This document shows positions 25,168 to 33,440 of a stretch of 54,860 nucleotides of DNA, piece by piece. Source of the stretch: a virus; IMG/VR virus record IMGVR_UViG_3300024509_000021, positions 1 to 54,860 of that record; one strand, written 5' to 3'. The translations under genes and the position numbers were made by a program. Every line of letters starts with the position of its first letter. The stretch's first letter is position 1. A model generated the notes under the pieces. That model saw only the letters and a program-made list of their open reading frames with translations. It was not told where the DNA came from and did no database searches.

Positions 25168-26608
25168 ACTTACAATTAGAGATGAAGTTAACATTAAAGT
25201 CGATGGACTTAGTGTTGAAACACGAAGAAAAATTGTCAACAAATTAAAATTTGACCTTCCCTATGCAAGGCATATGCCAGCCTACAAACTAGGTCGCTGG
25301 GACGGAACTAAAACATATTTTAGCATTGGTGGCAACGGTTATCTTGCACACTTAGATGTTATTCTTCCTATAATAGATGAAGCAGGATACGACATTGAAG
25401 TTGAAGATTTAAGATCTTCTCATGATTTTAAATTCGATCCAGTAACTGAAAACTATTGGGCAGACAAAGGAAAAACTTGGCCTAAAGGTCATCCTGCCGA
25501 AGGACAGCCAATTGTTTTACGTGATTATCAATATGACGTTGTTAATAAATTTTTAGAAAATCCACAAGCTCTACAGGAGGTAGCAACAGGTGCCGGCAAG
25601 ACAATTACTACTGCGACGTTATCGCATCTTTGTGAACCGTATGGCCGTACGATGGTTATTGTTCCGAACAAATCGCTTGTTGTCCAAACTGAAGAAGACT
25701 ACAAAAATTTAGGATTAGATGTAGGAGTTTATTTTGGTGATAGAAAAGAACTTAACAGAACGCACACTATCTGTACTTGGCAAAGTCTTAACGTCTTGGA
25801 TAAAAAGAGTTATGACGAAGAGAGTCTTTCGTTAGCAGAGTTTTGTGAAGGAGTAGTAGCAATCATTGTTGACGAAGTCCATCAGGCTAAGGCAGATGTA
25901 TTAACAAAACTTCTTACACAAAACTTTAGAAATTGTGCCATTCGTTGGGGATTAACTGGAACTGTCCCTAAGGAAAATTGGGAATTTCAAGGTATCCTTG
26001 CTAGCATTGGTCCAGTTATTAATAACGTATCTGCACACGATCTACAACAAAAAGGAGTGTTGGCAAATCTTAATATTAATATTGTTCAAACTAACGATGT
26101 TGAGGTGTTTAGAAGTTATCAAGAAGAGTATACTTGGTTAGTAACTGATCCAAAAAGATTAACTTGGATAGCAAATAAAATTAAAGAATTAAGTCAATCA
26201 GGCAACACCCTAGTCCTCATCAATCGCATTGATACTGGAAATAAACTAATGGAGCAATTGCCAGATGCGGTGTTTATCAACGGTAGCGTTAAGTTAGATG
26301 ATCGAAAGGAAGAATACGATGAAGTACGGACTAGCAATGAAAAGATTATTGTGGCGACTTATGGTGTGGCCGCTGTGGGTATTAATATCCCTAGGATTTT
26401 TAATTTGGTTCTTTTGGAACCCGGAAAGAGCTTTGTTAGGGTTATACAATCTATTGGGCGAGGTATTAGAAAAGCAGAAGACAAAGACCACGTTGAAATC
26501 TGGGATATAACTAGTACCTGCAAATATGCAAAACGACATTTAACAGAACGTAAAAAATACTATAAGGAGGCGAAATACCCCTTTACAATTATTAAGGTGA
26601 ATACATGA
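25154..26608 (+). CDS. uvsW: UvsW ATP-dependent helicase
   Basis: SF2 helicase, 484 residues if TTG 25154 is used; AAGGAAG lies 5 nt upstream. A GTG at 25118 (496 residues) is the alternative with a 50-nt overlap. N-terminal UvsW domain (LPYARHMPAYKLGRWDGTKT), Q-motif RDYQYDVVNKF, Walker A ATGAGKT, DEVH box IIVDEVHQAK, GLTGTVP (motif III), ATYGVAAVGINIP and QSIGRGIRK (motif VI). It unwinds R-loops and branched DNA, switching origin-dependent to recombination-dependent replication. Length agrees with T4 UvsW (about 500). Confidence 0.93.
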   Translation: MSNCKLTIRDEVNIKVDGLSVETRRKIVNKLKFDLPYARHMPAYKLGRWDGTKTYFSIGGNGYLAHLDVILPIIDEAGYDIEVEDLRSSHDFKFDPVTENYWADKGKTWPKGHPAEGQPIVLRDYQYDVVNKFLENPQALQEVATGAGKTITTATLSHLCEPYGRTMVIVPNKSLVVQTEEDYKNLGLDVGVYFGDRKELNRTHTICTWQSLNVLDKKSYDEESLSLAEFCEGVVAIIVDEVHQAKADVLTKLLTQNFRNCAIRWGLTGTVPKENWEFQGILASIGPVINNVSAHDLQQKGVLANLNINIVQTNDVEVFRSYQEEYTWLVTDPKRLTWIANKIKELSQSGNTLVLINRIDTGNKLMEQLPDAVFINGSVKLDDRKEEYDEVRTSNEKIIVATYGVAAVGINIPRIFNLVLLEPGKSFVRVIQSIGRGIRKAEDKDHVEIWDITSTCKYAKRHLTERKKYYKEAKYPFTIIKVNT

Positions 26609-27111
26609 AAATTTTAACATTAAACAATCAGGCATTTGATTTAAATGACCTGCCCGACGAAGTAGATGAAGACACTAGGTTTAGTGTATTAGATAACAGT
26701 AATCCGCAAGAACCTGATTTCTTTTTTATGCCGTTGATATTCTTAGAATCATTTAACAGTCCTGCTATTTTATTGAATATAGGAGGACACGAAATTCAAA
26801 TGCCGTTGGATTGGTGTATGGTAGTAGGAGATAAAGATTGCGGTATGGATCCCGAAGTTCTTCCGTTAACAAGTATTAATGAACGAGGATTTGACGCATT
26901 AGTATTCAATCCTATTAAAGGGTTTAGAGCAGAATTTATGCCAATTGAAATTGTTAATATCTTTCAAGATGTTCGATGGTATTTTCCAAAAATGAAAAAC
27001 GGACAGTTATTAACAGTTCCGTTAACTGACGGTGTTAATCCTCCTTGTGTATATTTTGTAAAAGAAGTTAGCCGTCAAAGTGAAGTGTTACAACTACATA
27101 AGTTATTATGA
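26605..27111 (+). CDS. Conserved phage protein after uvsW, unknown
   Basis: 168 residues, ATGA overlap with uvsW. Compact alpha/beta with DFFFMPLIFLESFNSPAILL, MPLDWCMVVGDKDCGMDPEV and PCVYFVKEVSR. The pattern of hydrophobic strands suggests a globular enzyme or binding domain, but no catalytic motif is evident. Coupled to the following gene. Confidence 0.75.
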   Translation: MKILTLNNQAFDLNDLPDEVDEDTRFSVLDNSNPQEPDFFFMPLIFLESFNSPAILLNIGGHEIQMPLDWCMVVGDKDCGMDPEVLPLTSINERGFDALVFNPIKGFRAEFMPIEIVNIFQDVRWYFPKMKNGQLLTVPLTDGVNPPCVYFVKEVSRQSEVLQLHKLL

Positions 27112-27326
27112 TGTGGGACGACGAGGCGTTTAAGCGGAGATGTATTGGCTGGGTTGATAAGTTTGTTATAATCCCTCGCAAGTGTCACTACACAAGTAAA
27201 TATTTGTGGTTGAAACGTGCTTATCTTGGCACAGCAATGATAACAGGTCCGGGTGAACCTGTATTTGAATATAGATGGTGTGATAAAGATCAATATCTAT
27301 TTCTTAAAATTAAAGGTATCGTATGA
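27108..27326 (+). CDS. Small conserved protein, unknown
   Basis: 72 residues, basic and aromatic (WVDKFVIIPRKCHYTSKYLW, then GPGEPVFEYRWCDKDQYL). ATG 27108 overlaps the preceding stop; a second ATG at 27111 is possible. Three Cys residues. It is translationally coupled on both sides. Confidence 0.7.
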   Translation: MMWDDEAFKRRCIGWVDKFVIIPRKCHYTSKYLWLKRAYLGTAMITGPGEPVFEYRWCDKDQYLFLKIKGIV

Positions 27327-27676
27327 AAGCTGGAAAAGTTTGGGGTGTTACAGAATTATTAGAAGCCAACGGTGTATTAGAGTTTCATCGCATTGAAGCC
27401 AAAGCAGGCGGAGTCTGTTCTAAACATAAACACAAATATAAGTGGAACGGATTCTTTGTTGAAAAAGGAAAGATGATTATTCGTGTATGGAAGAATAATT
27501 ATGATCTAGTAGATGAAACGCTATTAGAGGCTGGACAATATACTAAAGTTGCTCCTGGCGAATATCATCAGTTTGAAGCAATTGAAGACTGTGTTGCTTT
27601 TGAATTATATTGGGCAGAATTTGATCACGACGACATTGAAAGAGAAACTGTGGGGTACAATAATGGGATCGCTTAA
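27323..27676 (+). CDS. Cupin-fold protein
   Basis: 117 residues. FHRIEAKAGGVCSKHKHKYK supplies the first metal-binding cupin motif (G(X)5HXH) and VAPGEYHQFEAIEDCVAFEL the second. FVEKGKMIIRVW lies between. Resembles the isomerase-type cupin in the 17283 fusion. Substrate unknown. ATGA overlap upstream; the next gene starts inside its last codons. Confidence 0.8.
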   Translation: MKAGKVWGVTELLEANGVLEFHRIEAKAGGVCSKHKHKYKWNGFFVEKGKMIIRVWKNNYDLVDETLLEAGQYTKVAPGEYHQFEAIEDCVAFELYWAEFDHDDIERETVGYNNGIA

Positions 27677-27959
27677 ACCAGGAGCAGAATATATCTATGA
27701 GCGCCAAGGCGGCACAGTTTATGCACGTGAGTTTGGTTCAGACCCGTCAACAAGAGTTGCCATAGGTTGGGATTATGAGCAGGAAACTAATCCGGCAAGG
27801 GTCAGAGGATTAGATCAAAAAACAGGAAAAGCCGAACTCGACGATCATAATGAATGGATTAAGATCAGGTTAGCCGGAAAAAAGAATCCTACTTTACAAG
27901 AGGCTATTGATCGTGTTAAAATAATATATCATTTGAGTAAAGACGATGGGCAAAAATAA
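27663..27959 (+). CDS. Conserved small phage protein, unknown
   Basis: 98 residues from ATG 27663, chosen because MGSLKPGAEYIYERQGGTVY is a complete domain start and the longer frame would run inside the cupin gene. Includes GSDPSTRVAIGWDYE, and a helical tail TLQEAIDRVKIIYHLSKDDG. Found in the replication block immediately before gp62, which overlaps it by 14 bases. Confidence 0.75.
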   Translation: MGSLKPGAEYIYERQGGTVYAREFGSDPSTRVAIGWDYEQETNPARVRGLDQKTGKAELDDHNEWIKIRLAGKKNPTLQEAIDRVKIIYHLSKDDGQK

Positions 27960-28425
27960 ACACGTAGACCTTTTTAAAGATATGATTCCTGCTGTGGATA
28001 TGGGCTTAAAAGAGCTTTGGGATGCCGCCACTGAAGAAGGTCGTAAAGAGATCAAAGGCGACCTGTGGAATCTTAATCGCTATATTAGTAATGTAAAAAG
28101 TAACAATTCAGAGTTACAAGAACATTACCTAATGACAGTGAATGAATTTTACAATAAGAATTGGGCAGACATTAGTAAGCATCCAAAACTGCAATGGCTT
28201 ACTCTCGCAATGTGCAGCCATGAAAGTAAGAAAACACAATTCCACGAGTGGTTACCGTTAAAACGTGAAAAGAATAAGAAAGAAGAATTTTTAGCAGAAC
28301 TATTTCCTAATATGAAGAGAGCAGACATTGAAACACTTGCAGCCATTACCTCAGACAAAGAAATCAAACAATATTGCGAGTCTCTTGGTTGGGATAAAAA
28401 AGAAGTCAATGGAATTAAATTATAA
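27946..28425 (+). CDS. 62: Sliding clamp loader small subunit gp62
   Basis: 159 residues. DLFKDMIPAVDMGLKELWDA, LWNLNRYISNVKSNNSELQE, HYLMTVNEFYNKNWADISKH and HPKLQWLTLAMC match the gp62-type subunit of marine T4-like phages, where the small subunit works with gp44 to load the gp45 clamp. T4 gp62 is 187 residues. The partner gp44 is not in the window, which is a departure from the usual 44-62 order. Confidence 0.75.
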   Translation: MGKNKHVDLFKDMIPAVDMGLKELWDAATEEGRKEIKGDLWNLNRYISNVKSNNSELQEHYLMTVNEFYNKNWADISKHPKLQWLTLAMCSHESKKTQFHEWLPLKREKNKKEEFLAELFPNMKRADIETLAAITSDKEIKQYCESLGWDKKEVNGIKL

Positions 28426-29092
28426 ATGTGAATATTGCGGTAAGTTATTTGCCAAAGAAAAAACTTTGGTAGTTCATATTTGCGAACAAAAACGTCGACA
28501 TCTTAGCAAAAATGAGAAGCACGTTCAGATGGGTCTAATGACCTATCAAAAATTCTACGAGATCGCACAAAAAGGGAAAAGTCAAAAATCATTTGACGAA
28601 TTTGCATCTAGCCCGTACTACACCGCTTTTATCAAGTTTGGTAGTTTTATGGTTAATACTGCACCAATACATCCAGACAAATTTATTGAATTTGTAATCA
28701 AGAGCGGCGTGAAACTTGATCACTGGTGTAGAGACGAACTCTACGAAACATATGTAAAAGAATTAATTAAAATAGAACCAGCAGACGGAGCCATACAGCG
28801 TACAATACAGACTATGATGGACTGGGGTGAGAAAAACAATTCGTCTTGGGAACATTATTTTGCCTACGTGAATCTTAATCGTGCAACTCACGATATTAAA
28901 GAAGGATTGATTAGTCCTTGGGTAATTTTAAATACTAAAGAAGGCAAAACAATGCTTCAAAAAATGAACGACGAACAATTAGAAATCGTTGGACAATATA
29001 TCGATCCTCAGTTTTGGATGCGTAGATTTAAGTCATTGCCAGCAGACACAGAACTAGTAAAAGATGTTATTAAAGAGGCAAAAATATTATGA
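28409..29092 (+). CDS. Zinc-finger-containing phage protein, unknown
   Basis: 227 residues from ATG 28409; longer in-frame starts lie inside gp62. The first 32 residues form a C2HC-type finger: CEYCGKLFAKEKTLVVHIC (CxxC, H, C). A helical domain follows (YEIAQKGKSQKSFDEFAS, WCRDELYETYVKELIKIE) and ISPWVILNTKEGKTMLQKM near the C-terminus. Located between gp62 and a DnaE-like protein, so a nucleic-acid role in replication or late transcription is likely. Not assigned to a T4 gene. Confidence 0.75.
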   Translation: MELNYKCEYCGKLFAKEKTLVVHICEQKRRHLSKNEKHVQMGLMTYQKFYEIAQKGKSQKSFDEFASSPYYTAFIKFGSFMVNTAPIHPDKFIEFVIKSGVKLDHWCRDELYETYVKELIKIEPADGAIQRTIQTMMDWGEKNNSSWEHYFAYVNLNRATHDIKEGLISPWVILNTKEGKTMLQKMNDEQLEIVGQYIDPQFWMRRFKSLPADTELVKDVIKEAKIL

Positions 29093-29277
29093 AAGACAAT
29101 GAAGAATATATTTCAAGAGATGATCTTGATATTGAAGTTATGAGCACCTCTGATGAAGAGCCCTGCGTTTATGTTAAATTTTCAAATTTTGCAGACGCTG
29201 AAGATGCAGAAGAATATGCAGATTTTTTAGCAGAAACATTACCTCTATTGTTATTTGAAACTACTAGGATGCAATAA
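29089..29277 (+). CDS. Small acidic protein, unknown
   Basis: 62 residues, strongly acidic (ISRDDLDIEVMSTSDEEP, DAEDAEEYADFLAETLPLLL). ATGA overlap with the finger protein and next gene starts 1 nt after its stop. Size and charge resemble DNA-mimic or regulatory proteins, but nothing specific is recognised. Confidence 0.68.
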   Translation: MKDNEEYISRDDLDIEVMSTSDEEPCVYVKFSNFADAEDAEEYADFLAETLPLLLFETTRMQ

Positions 29278-29278
29278 T

Positions 29279-29857
29279 ATGCCTGATATCGATATTGACT
29301 TTGTTGATAGAGACAATGCCTTAAAACACTTTAAACACGTTAAGGCAAGTCGTATTGACGACGGAAAATTAGTCAAGCACAATACGGGCGTGTATATGCA
29401 CGAAGTACCTATGAGTTCCCTCGAAGCAGTATGTGCGGTACCTTACGACAAAGCAGAAGAACAGGGTTATTTTAAAATTGACTTTTTGAATGTAGGTTTA
29501 TACAAAGGTGTTCGAGACGAAGAACATCTTGTACAATTAATGAACACGGAGCCACTATGGGATCTTCTAGAGCAAGACGATTTCGTCAACTTACTCTTTC
29601 ACGTAAACGGGCATGGTTCTATATTAAGGCAAATGAAGCCGACGAGTGTGGAACAACTGGCGGCCATTCTAGCAATGATACGCCCAGCGAAACGTTATCT
29701 GATTGGCAAAGATTGGACTACGGTGATGACGGAAGTTTGGACGAAACCGGAGAATGACGAATACTATTTTAAAAAATCACACGCTACAGCGTATGCGGTA
29801 GCTATTGTGGTTCAGATGAATTTAATCTGCGAAGGTATTAGTTACGGATTTAGTTAA
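29279..29857 (+). CDS. Miniature DnaE-like (Pol III alpha) protein
   Basis: 192 residues from ATG 29279. It carries in order four landmarks of C-family polymerases: MPDIDIDFVDRD (the PDIDIDF catalytic pair, residues 2-8), YFKIDFLNVGLYKG (the KxDFLGL motif with the third catalytic Asp), PTSVEQLAAILAMIRPAKR (the P(T)SFxDLxAxxALxRPG block) and FKKSHATAYAV (the FNKSHAxAYA block). Cellular alpha subunits have over 1,000 residues; here the PHP, thumb and most finger segments are missing. Whether it polymerises is unknown. It lies in the gp62-primase replication block. Confidence 0.75.
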   Translation: MPDIDIDFVDRDNALKHFKHVKASRIDDGKLVKHNTGVYMHEVPMSSLEAVCAVPYDKAEEQGYFKIDFLNVGLYKGVRDEEHLVQLMNTEPLWDLLEQDDFVNLLFHVNGHGSILRQMKPTSVEQLAAILAMIRPAKRYLIGKDWTTVMTEVWTKPENDEYYFKKSHATAYAVAIVVQMNLICEGISYGFS

Positions 29858-30225
29858 GAACTTTTTCTGACCAAAGTAATAGATTTTCTTTTAATTCTTT
29901 TAACAATGATATCATTTAAACTGGTACAGGGTCCAAGAATTATTTTAACATCTTTTGTACTAAAGTTTTTAATGACATATTTGAATACAGCAATTTCTTT
30001 AAGTAAGAAAATGTTAATAGGAATCTGCCTATTAGATTCCCACCACCAGGCTTCGCCCAGTTCTAGAAATCGTTGTTTTTCTGTTTCTGTACGTATTGCA
30101 GAGTAGTCGTAAAAGCTAGTTACTTGTGCATCCTGGTTGATAATGATTCCTACGTACTCTTGATTAACGTGGGTTATAACGCTGATGAACGGAAAGTTTT
30201 CTTGTAAGTTAGTTGTTATTCTCAT
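29854..30225 (-). CDS. Conserved protein on minus strand, unknown
   Basis: 123 residues. Begins RITTNLQENFPFISVITHVN with YVGIIINQDAQVTSFYDY and FLELGEAWWWESNRQIPINI, ending in a basic tail (VKRIKRKSITLVRKSS). Single minus-strand gene between plus-strand genes, overlapping the DnaE-like gene end by 4 bases. No motif recognised. Confidence 0.72.
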   Translation of the reverse strand: MRITTNLQENFPFISVITHVNQEYVGIIINQDAQVTSFYDYSAIRTETEKQRFLELGEAWWWESNRQIPINIFLLKEIAVFKYVIKNFSTKDVKIILGPCTSLNDIIVKRIKRKSITLVRKSS

Positions 30226-30227
30226 TC

Positions 30228-30235
30228 GATAAATA
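30228..30235 (+). promoter_or_regulatory. T4-type late promoter box
   Basis: GATAAATA, 18 nt upstream of ATG 30254, with AAAGG in between as ribosome site. Here the leader is normal. Confidence 0.65.
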
Positions 30236-30253
30236 TGCTAAAGGTCCGTAAAA

Positions 30254-31333
30254 ATGCAATTTAATCCAGTTTATTTATACACAAATAAGTTAGACGTATT
30301 TACAAGTCCCTCGGACGCTTGGTCATCAGAGAGGTATCGTAAAGTGTACAATCGCAATTTAAAAATATATCGTGGTGTTGATAATCGCATTGACATCCAA
30401 GTTCGTAATCCCGATCAAAAAGCCAGTAACATAACTGGTTCTACTTTGGTATTTAATCTAATTTCTAAAGTGACAAAAGATTTAGTATTACAGAAAGATT
30501 TTGACACAATGGATTTATCTACAGGAAAAGTAACAGTAATTTTAACTGACAACGAATTGTTAAACGTTGATAACGGATTCTACGAATATAGTATTGTTAA
30601 AGAAATTAGAGAAACAGTTGATTCAACAGATTACCGAGTAACTTCTAAGATGCCATTGTATGTTGACAGTCAATACGGACCAACTGGGGTTTTAGAAATC
30701 CTAGGTGATGTTTATGGAACTGTAGAAAGCAGTAAGATAATCAATACCTTTAATTACGTCAATCCATTTACACAAGGAGATACTACTCCTGCTTGGTTTG
30801 AAAGCGAAATTATAGATGCAAGACCGAAAATAAAAACAGGAAATGCCCTACACACATTTCAATTTTACTCTACTAACTACGACGGATCAGTAATCATACA
30901 AGGAAGTCTAGACGATCAAGGAGCATCGCCTAGGCACGATAAATGGGTCAATATCGATTCTGTAGATCTAACTGTTGAAAGCTATAAAAACATAATTGGT
31001 AATTGGAGTTGGTTTAGAATTAAACATATTCCTTCGAGGTCATCTAACACAGCTCAATTTGTTATTAGCCAAACAATGTTATTGAATTATCAGGCATCTG
31101 TTTACAGCCCAGGTCAAGGATACCAAATTGGAGACACAATTACTATACCAGGAAATCAATTAGGCGGTGAACTAGGTACTAATGATCTAGTTATTACAGT
31201 CACAGGCGTAAGTCCCGGTGGTGCAATTGTATCTATAGATTGGACAGGTCTTTCTTATAACGGCGTCAAAACTTTTGTTCTTTCTGGCACAACTTCCGGC
31301 ATTGGAAGTCTTGACAAAGTTCTCTATAGATAA
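30254..31333 (+). CDS. Putative virion structural protein (baseplate/fibre type)
   Basis: 359 residues, beta-rich. The N-terminal YRGVDNRIDIQVRNPDQKAS, VFNLISKVTKDLVLQK and LSTGKVTVILTDNEL resemble BppU-like or baseplate wedge N-terminal domains; the middle (FQFYSTNYDGSVIIQGSLDD) is another beta domain, and the end contains YSPGQGYQIGDTITIPGNQL and SIDWTGLSYNG repeats seen in phage structural proteins. The late promoter fits virion expression although it is surrounded by replication genes. Confidence 0.72.
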   Translation: MQFNPVYLYTNKLDVFTSPSDAWSSERYRKVYNRNLKIYRGVDNRIDIQVRNPDQKASNITGSTLVFNLISKVTKDLVLQKDFDTMDLSTGKVTVILTDNELLNVDNGFYEYSIVKEIRETVDSTDYRVTSKMPLYVDSQYGPTGVLEILGDVYGTVESSKIINTFNYVNPFTQGDTTPAWFESEIIDARPKIKTGNALHTFQFYSTNYDGSVIIQGSLDDQGASPRHDKWVNIDSVDLTVESYKNIIGNWSWFRIKHIPSRSSNTAQFVISQTMLLNYQASVYSPGQGYQIGDTITIPGNQLGGELGTNDLVITVTGVSPGGAIVSIDWTGLSYNGVKTFVLSGTTSGIGSLDKVLYR

Positions 31334-31345
31334 TATACTATATCT

Positions 31346-32395
31346 ATGACACTAGTCGTAGATAAATTTCGAACGTTACTTCCTCCGCGAGCCAAACACT
31401 CGCCGTCTGGTTGGACATCGTTTAACGCCCCTTGTTGCCAGCATCGTGGCCATAGTCCCGATACTCGCAAACGTGGTGGTATTAGGTTTGACGGAAATAG
31501 TGTAGTTTATAATTGCTTTAACTGCAAGTTTTCTACAGGCTGGCAACCAGGGGCACCCTTTGGTGAAAAAATGAAAACACTGGCGCGATGGATGGGCGCC
31601 AGTGAAGACCTTATAAAAGATCTAGTGTTTGAAGCTCTTAAAACAGAAGGTCCCGATTATCACGAATATCATTCAGAAGATAACACCCCAATAAATTTTA
31701 CAGATAAAGCATTACCAGAAGGTGCGATGCCTTTGGCAGAATGGGGGAATTTAATAGAAGGCGAAGTTGAAGAACAGATTGGTGAAGACTATTCAAACGT
31801 ATTAAGATATCTAATCAGCAGAGGATATAACAATCCATTTGAATATGATTTTTATTGGAGCCCGGCTCCTGGATATATTGATAGAGTTATTGTTCCTTTT
31901 AGATGGGAAGGAAGAATAGTAGGAAATACAGCTAGAAAAGTTAGAGACGGAAAACCAAAATATCTTTCAGATCAACATCCACATTTTGTATTCAACTTTG
32001 ACCGTCAAAAAGAAAATCAGAAGTATATATTTGTCTGCGAAGGTCCATTTGATGCATTGGCAATAGACGGTGTTGCTCTTCTTACTAACGATATAGCTGA
32101 ACAACAATCTAGGATAATTAATAGTCTAGGTGCTGAAGTTATTGTAATTCCGGATCAAGATCAAGCAGGACTAGTATTATTTGACAGAGCTGCCGAATTA
32201 AATTGGTCAGTGGCTATGCCTAACTGGGACGACGATGTAAAAGACGTTGCAGATGCTGTAAAATCCTACGGAAAATTATTTGTTATTGTTGATGCAATAA
32301 AGACAGCACAAAAAGGATCGATTAAAATTAATATGGCTAAGAAGCAACAAGAACACAAATTGGAGAGACTCGAATATGCTAAAGAAAATACTTAA
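31346..32395 (+). CDS. 61: DNA primase gp61
   Basis: 349 residues. Zinc ribbon with Cys30, Cys31 and His33/36 followed by YNCFNCKFSTGW (Cys57, Cys60), a linker, then the TOPRIM domain: VIVPFRWEGRIVGNTARK, FVCEGPFDALAIDG (catalytic Glu) and VIPDQDQAG (DxD). It makes RNA primers on the lagging strand with the gp41 helicase, encoded 1.7 kb downstream. Length agrees with T4 gp61 (342). Start ATG 31346 has no obvious ribosome site. Confidence 0.93.
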   Translation: MTLVVDKFRTLLPPRAKHSPSGWTSFNAPCCQHRGHSPDTRKRGGIRFDGNSVVYNCFNCKFSTGWQPGAPFGEKMKTLARWMGASEDLIKDLVFEALKTEGPDYHEYHSEDNTPINFTDKALPEGAMPLAEWGNLIEGEVEEQIGEDYSNVLRYLISRGYNNPFEYDFYWSPAPGYIDRVIVPFRWEGRIVGNTARKVRDGKPKYLSDQHPHFVFNFDRQKENQKYIFVCEGPFDALAIDGVALLTNDIAEQQSRIINSLGAEVIVIPDQDQAGLVLFDRAAELNWSVAMPNWDDDVKDVADAVKSYGKLFVIVDAIKTAQKGSIKINMAKKQQEHKLERLEYAKENT

Positions 32396-32492
32396 TATCA
32401 TTTTATATCCCTACAGAAAATATCAAGAACATCAAAGATTTAAAAAACGGATCGCTGAATTAAGAAAACGGGATCCTTTCATTTACAAATGA
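32376..32492 (+). CDS. 38-residue basic protein
   Basis: A short frame MLKKILNIILYPYRKYQEHQ ending in RIAELRKRDPFIYK. It overlaps the primase end by 20 bases and its stop overlaps the ATG at 32489, so spacing and coupling mark it as a gene despite its size. N-terminal 13 residues are hydrophobic, the rest basic and amphipathic. Similar short ends occur in marine T4-like phages as I remember them. Function unknown. Confidence 0.65.
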   Translation: MLKKILNIILYPYRKYQEHQRFKKRIAELRKRDPFIYK

Positions 32493-33433
32493 TAAGCTGG
32501 GGAATAAACGCACTTAATCACGGCTCTAGTCTTGCCGTGTTTAAAGACGGAAAATTTATTTCAAATACCTTTGATAAGACTGACACGTTAGATACTAAGA
32601 CTATTACAACTGCTCTACATCACGGAGCACCTTCGGATATATTTTGGTACGAAAGGCCTTGGATTAAAAAAGCAAGACAGGCCTATGCAGGTCAATGGCA
32701 TAGAGTCTTTGATTTTCAAGCAATACCTAGTGCCTATATTAGAAGTATACGTGCTAATTATGCAAAGATGCATTATACTCCGCATCACGCAAGTCACGCT
32801 GCCGCTGGTTACTATACCAGTCCATTTAACCATTGTGCCATTGTTGTGCTTGATGCGATTGGCGAATGGGAATGCGCTACAATATGGGAAGGTAAACACG
32901 GCGAAATGAAAAAAGTATGGAGTAAGACATATCCTAACAGTTTAGGATTATTTTATTCCGCTTTCACTGAGTTAATAGGGCATACTCCTATTCAAGATGA
33001 ATTTCTTTTACAAAAAGATGCAGAACTAGGCGATCCTAACAAATATTATTTTGATGTAAAAGAATATATGGGCAGCGTTATTAATGCGCATCAAAATATG
33101 CATCAAGGCATTTGGAATTGGCCGTATGAAATTACCAATGAAGACAAGGTACACATTGCCGCTGCCGTTCAGGAAGTGTTTGAAGAACAAATTGATATGG
33201 TAATGAAAATTGCCAAAGATTTAACAGGAGCCGATTGTCTAGTATATATGGGTGGCTGTGCTATGAATAGTCGAGCAAACAAAAAGGTAGTAGAACCAAA
33301 ATTTAATTACATTTGGTCATTGCCGCAACCTGGCGATCCTAGTAGCAGTATTGGCGCTGTACTGTATCACACTAAGCAAAGAGTTTGGGATGCAAACCTT
33401 GGGGTTGTAAAACATATCGAGATTCGTGTATAA
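32489..33433 (+). CDS. NodU-type carbamoyltransferase-like protein
   Basis: 314 residues. ISWGINALNHGSSLAVFKDG is the NodU/TobZ start, HHASHAAAGYYTSPFNHCAI the metal-binding His motif, VVLDAIGEWECATIW and SLGLFYSAFTELIG follow, and LVYMGGCAMNSRANKKV and PQPGDPSSSIGAVLY are the Kae1-like nucleotide site. The C-terminal carbamoyl-acceptor domain of bacterial NodU (total about 560) is missing, apart from the short end. It could carbamoylate a glycan or a modified base. Coupled to the 38-residue gene. Confidence 0.87.
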   Translation: MISWGINALNHGSSLAVFKDGKFISNTFDKTDTLDTKTITTALHHGAPSDIFWYERPWIKKARQAYAGQWHRVFDFQAIPSAYIRSIRANYAKMHYTPHHASHAAAGYYTSPFNHCAIVVLDAIGEWECATIWEGKHGEMKKVWSKTYPNSLGLFYSAFTELIGHTPIQDEFLLQKDAELGDPNKYYFDVKEYMGSVINAHQNMHQGIWNWPYEITNEDKVHIAAAVQEVFEEQIDMVMKIAKDLTGADCLVYMGGCAMNSRANKKVVEPKFNYIWSLPQPGDPSSSIGAVLYHTKQRVWDANLGVVKHIEIRV

Positions 33434-33435
33434 TA
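33428..33435 (+). promoter_or_regulatory. Late box-like sequence, 5 nt from ATG
   Basis: GTATAATA then GTATT and ATG 33441, no ribosome site. It departs from TATAAATA by one base (TATAATA), so it is weaker than the others. Confidence 0.45.
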
Positions 33436-33440
33436 GTATT

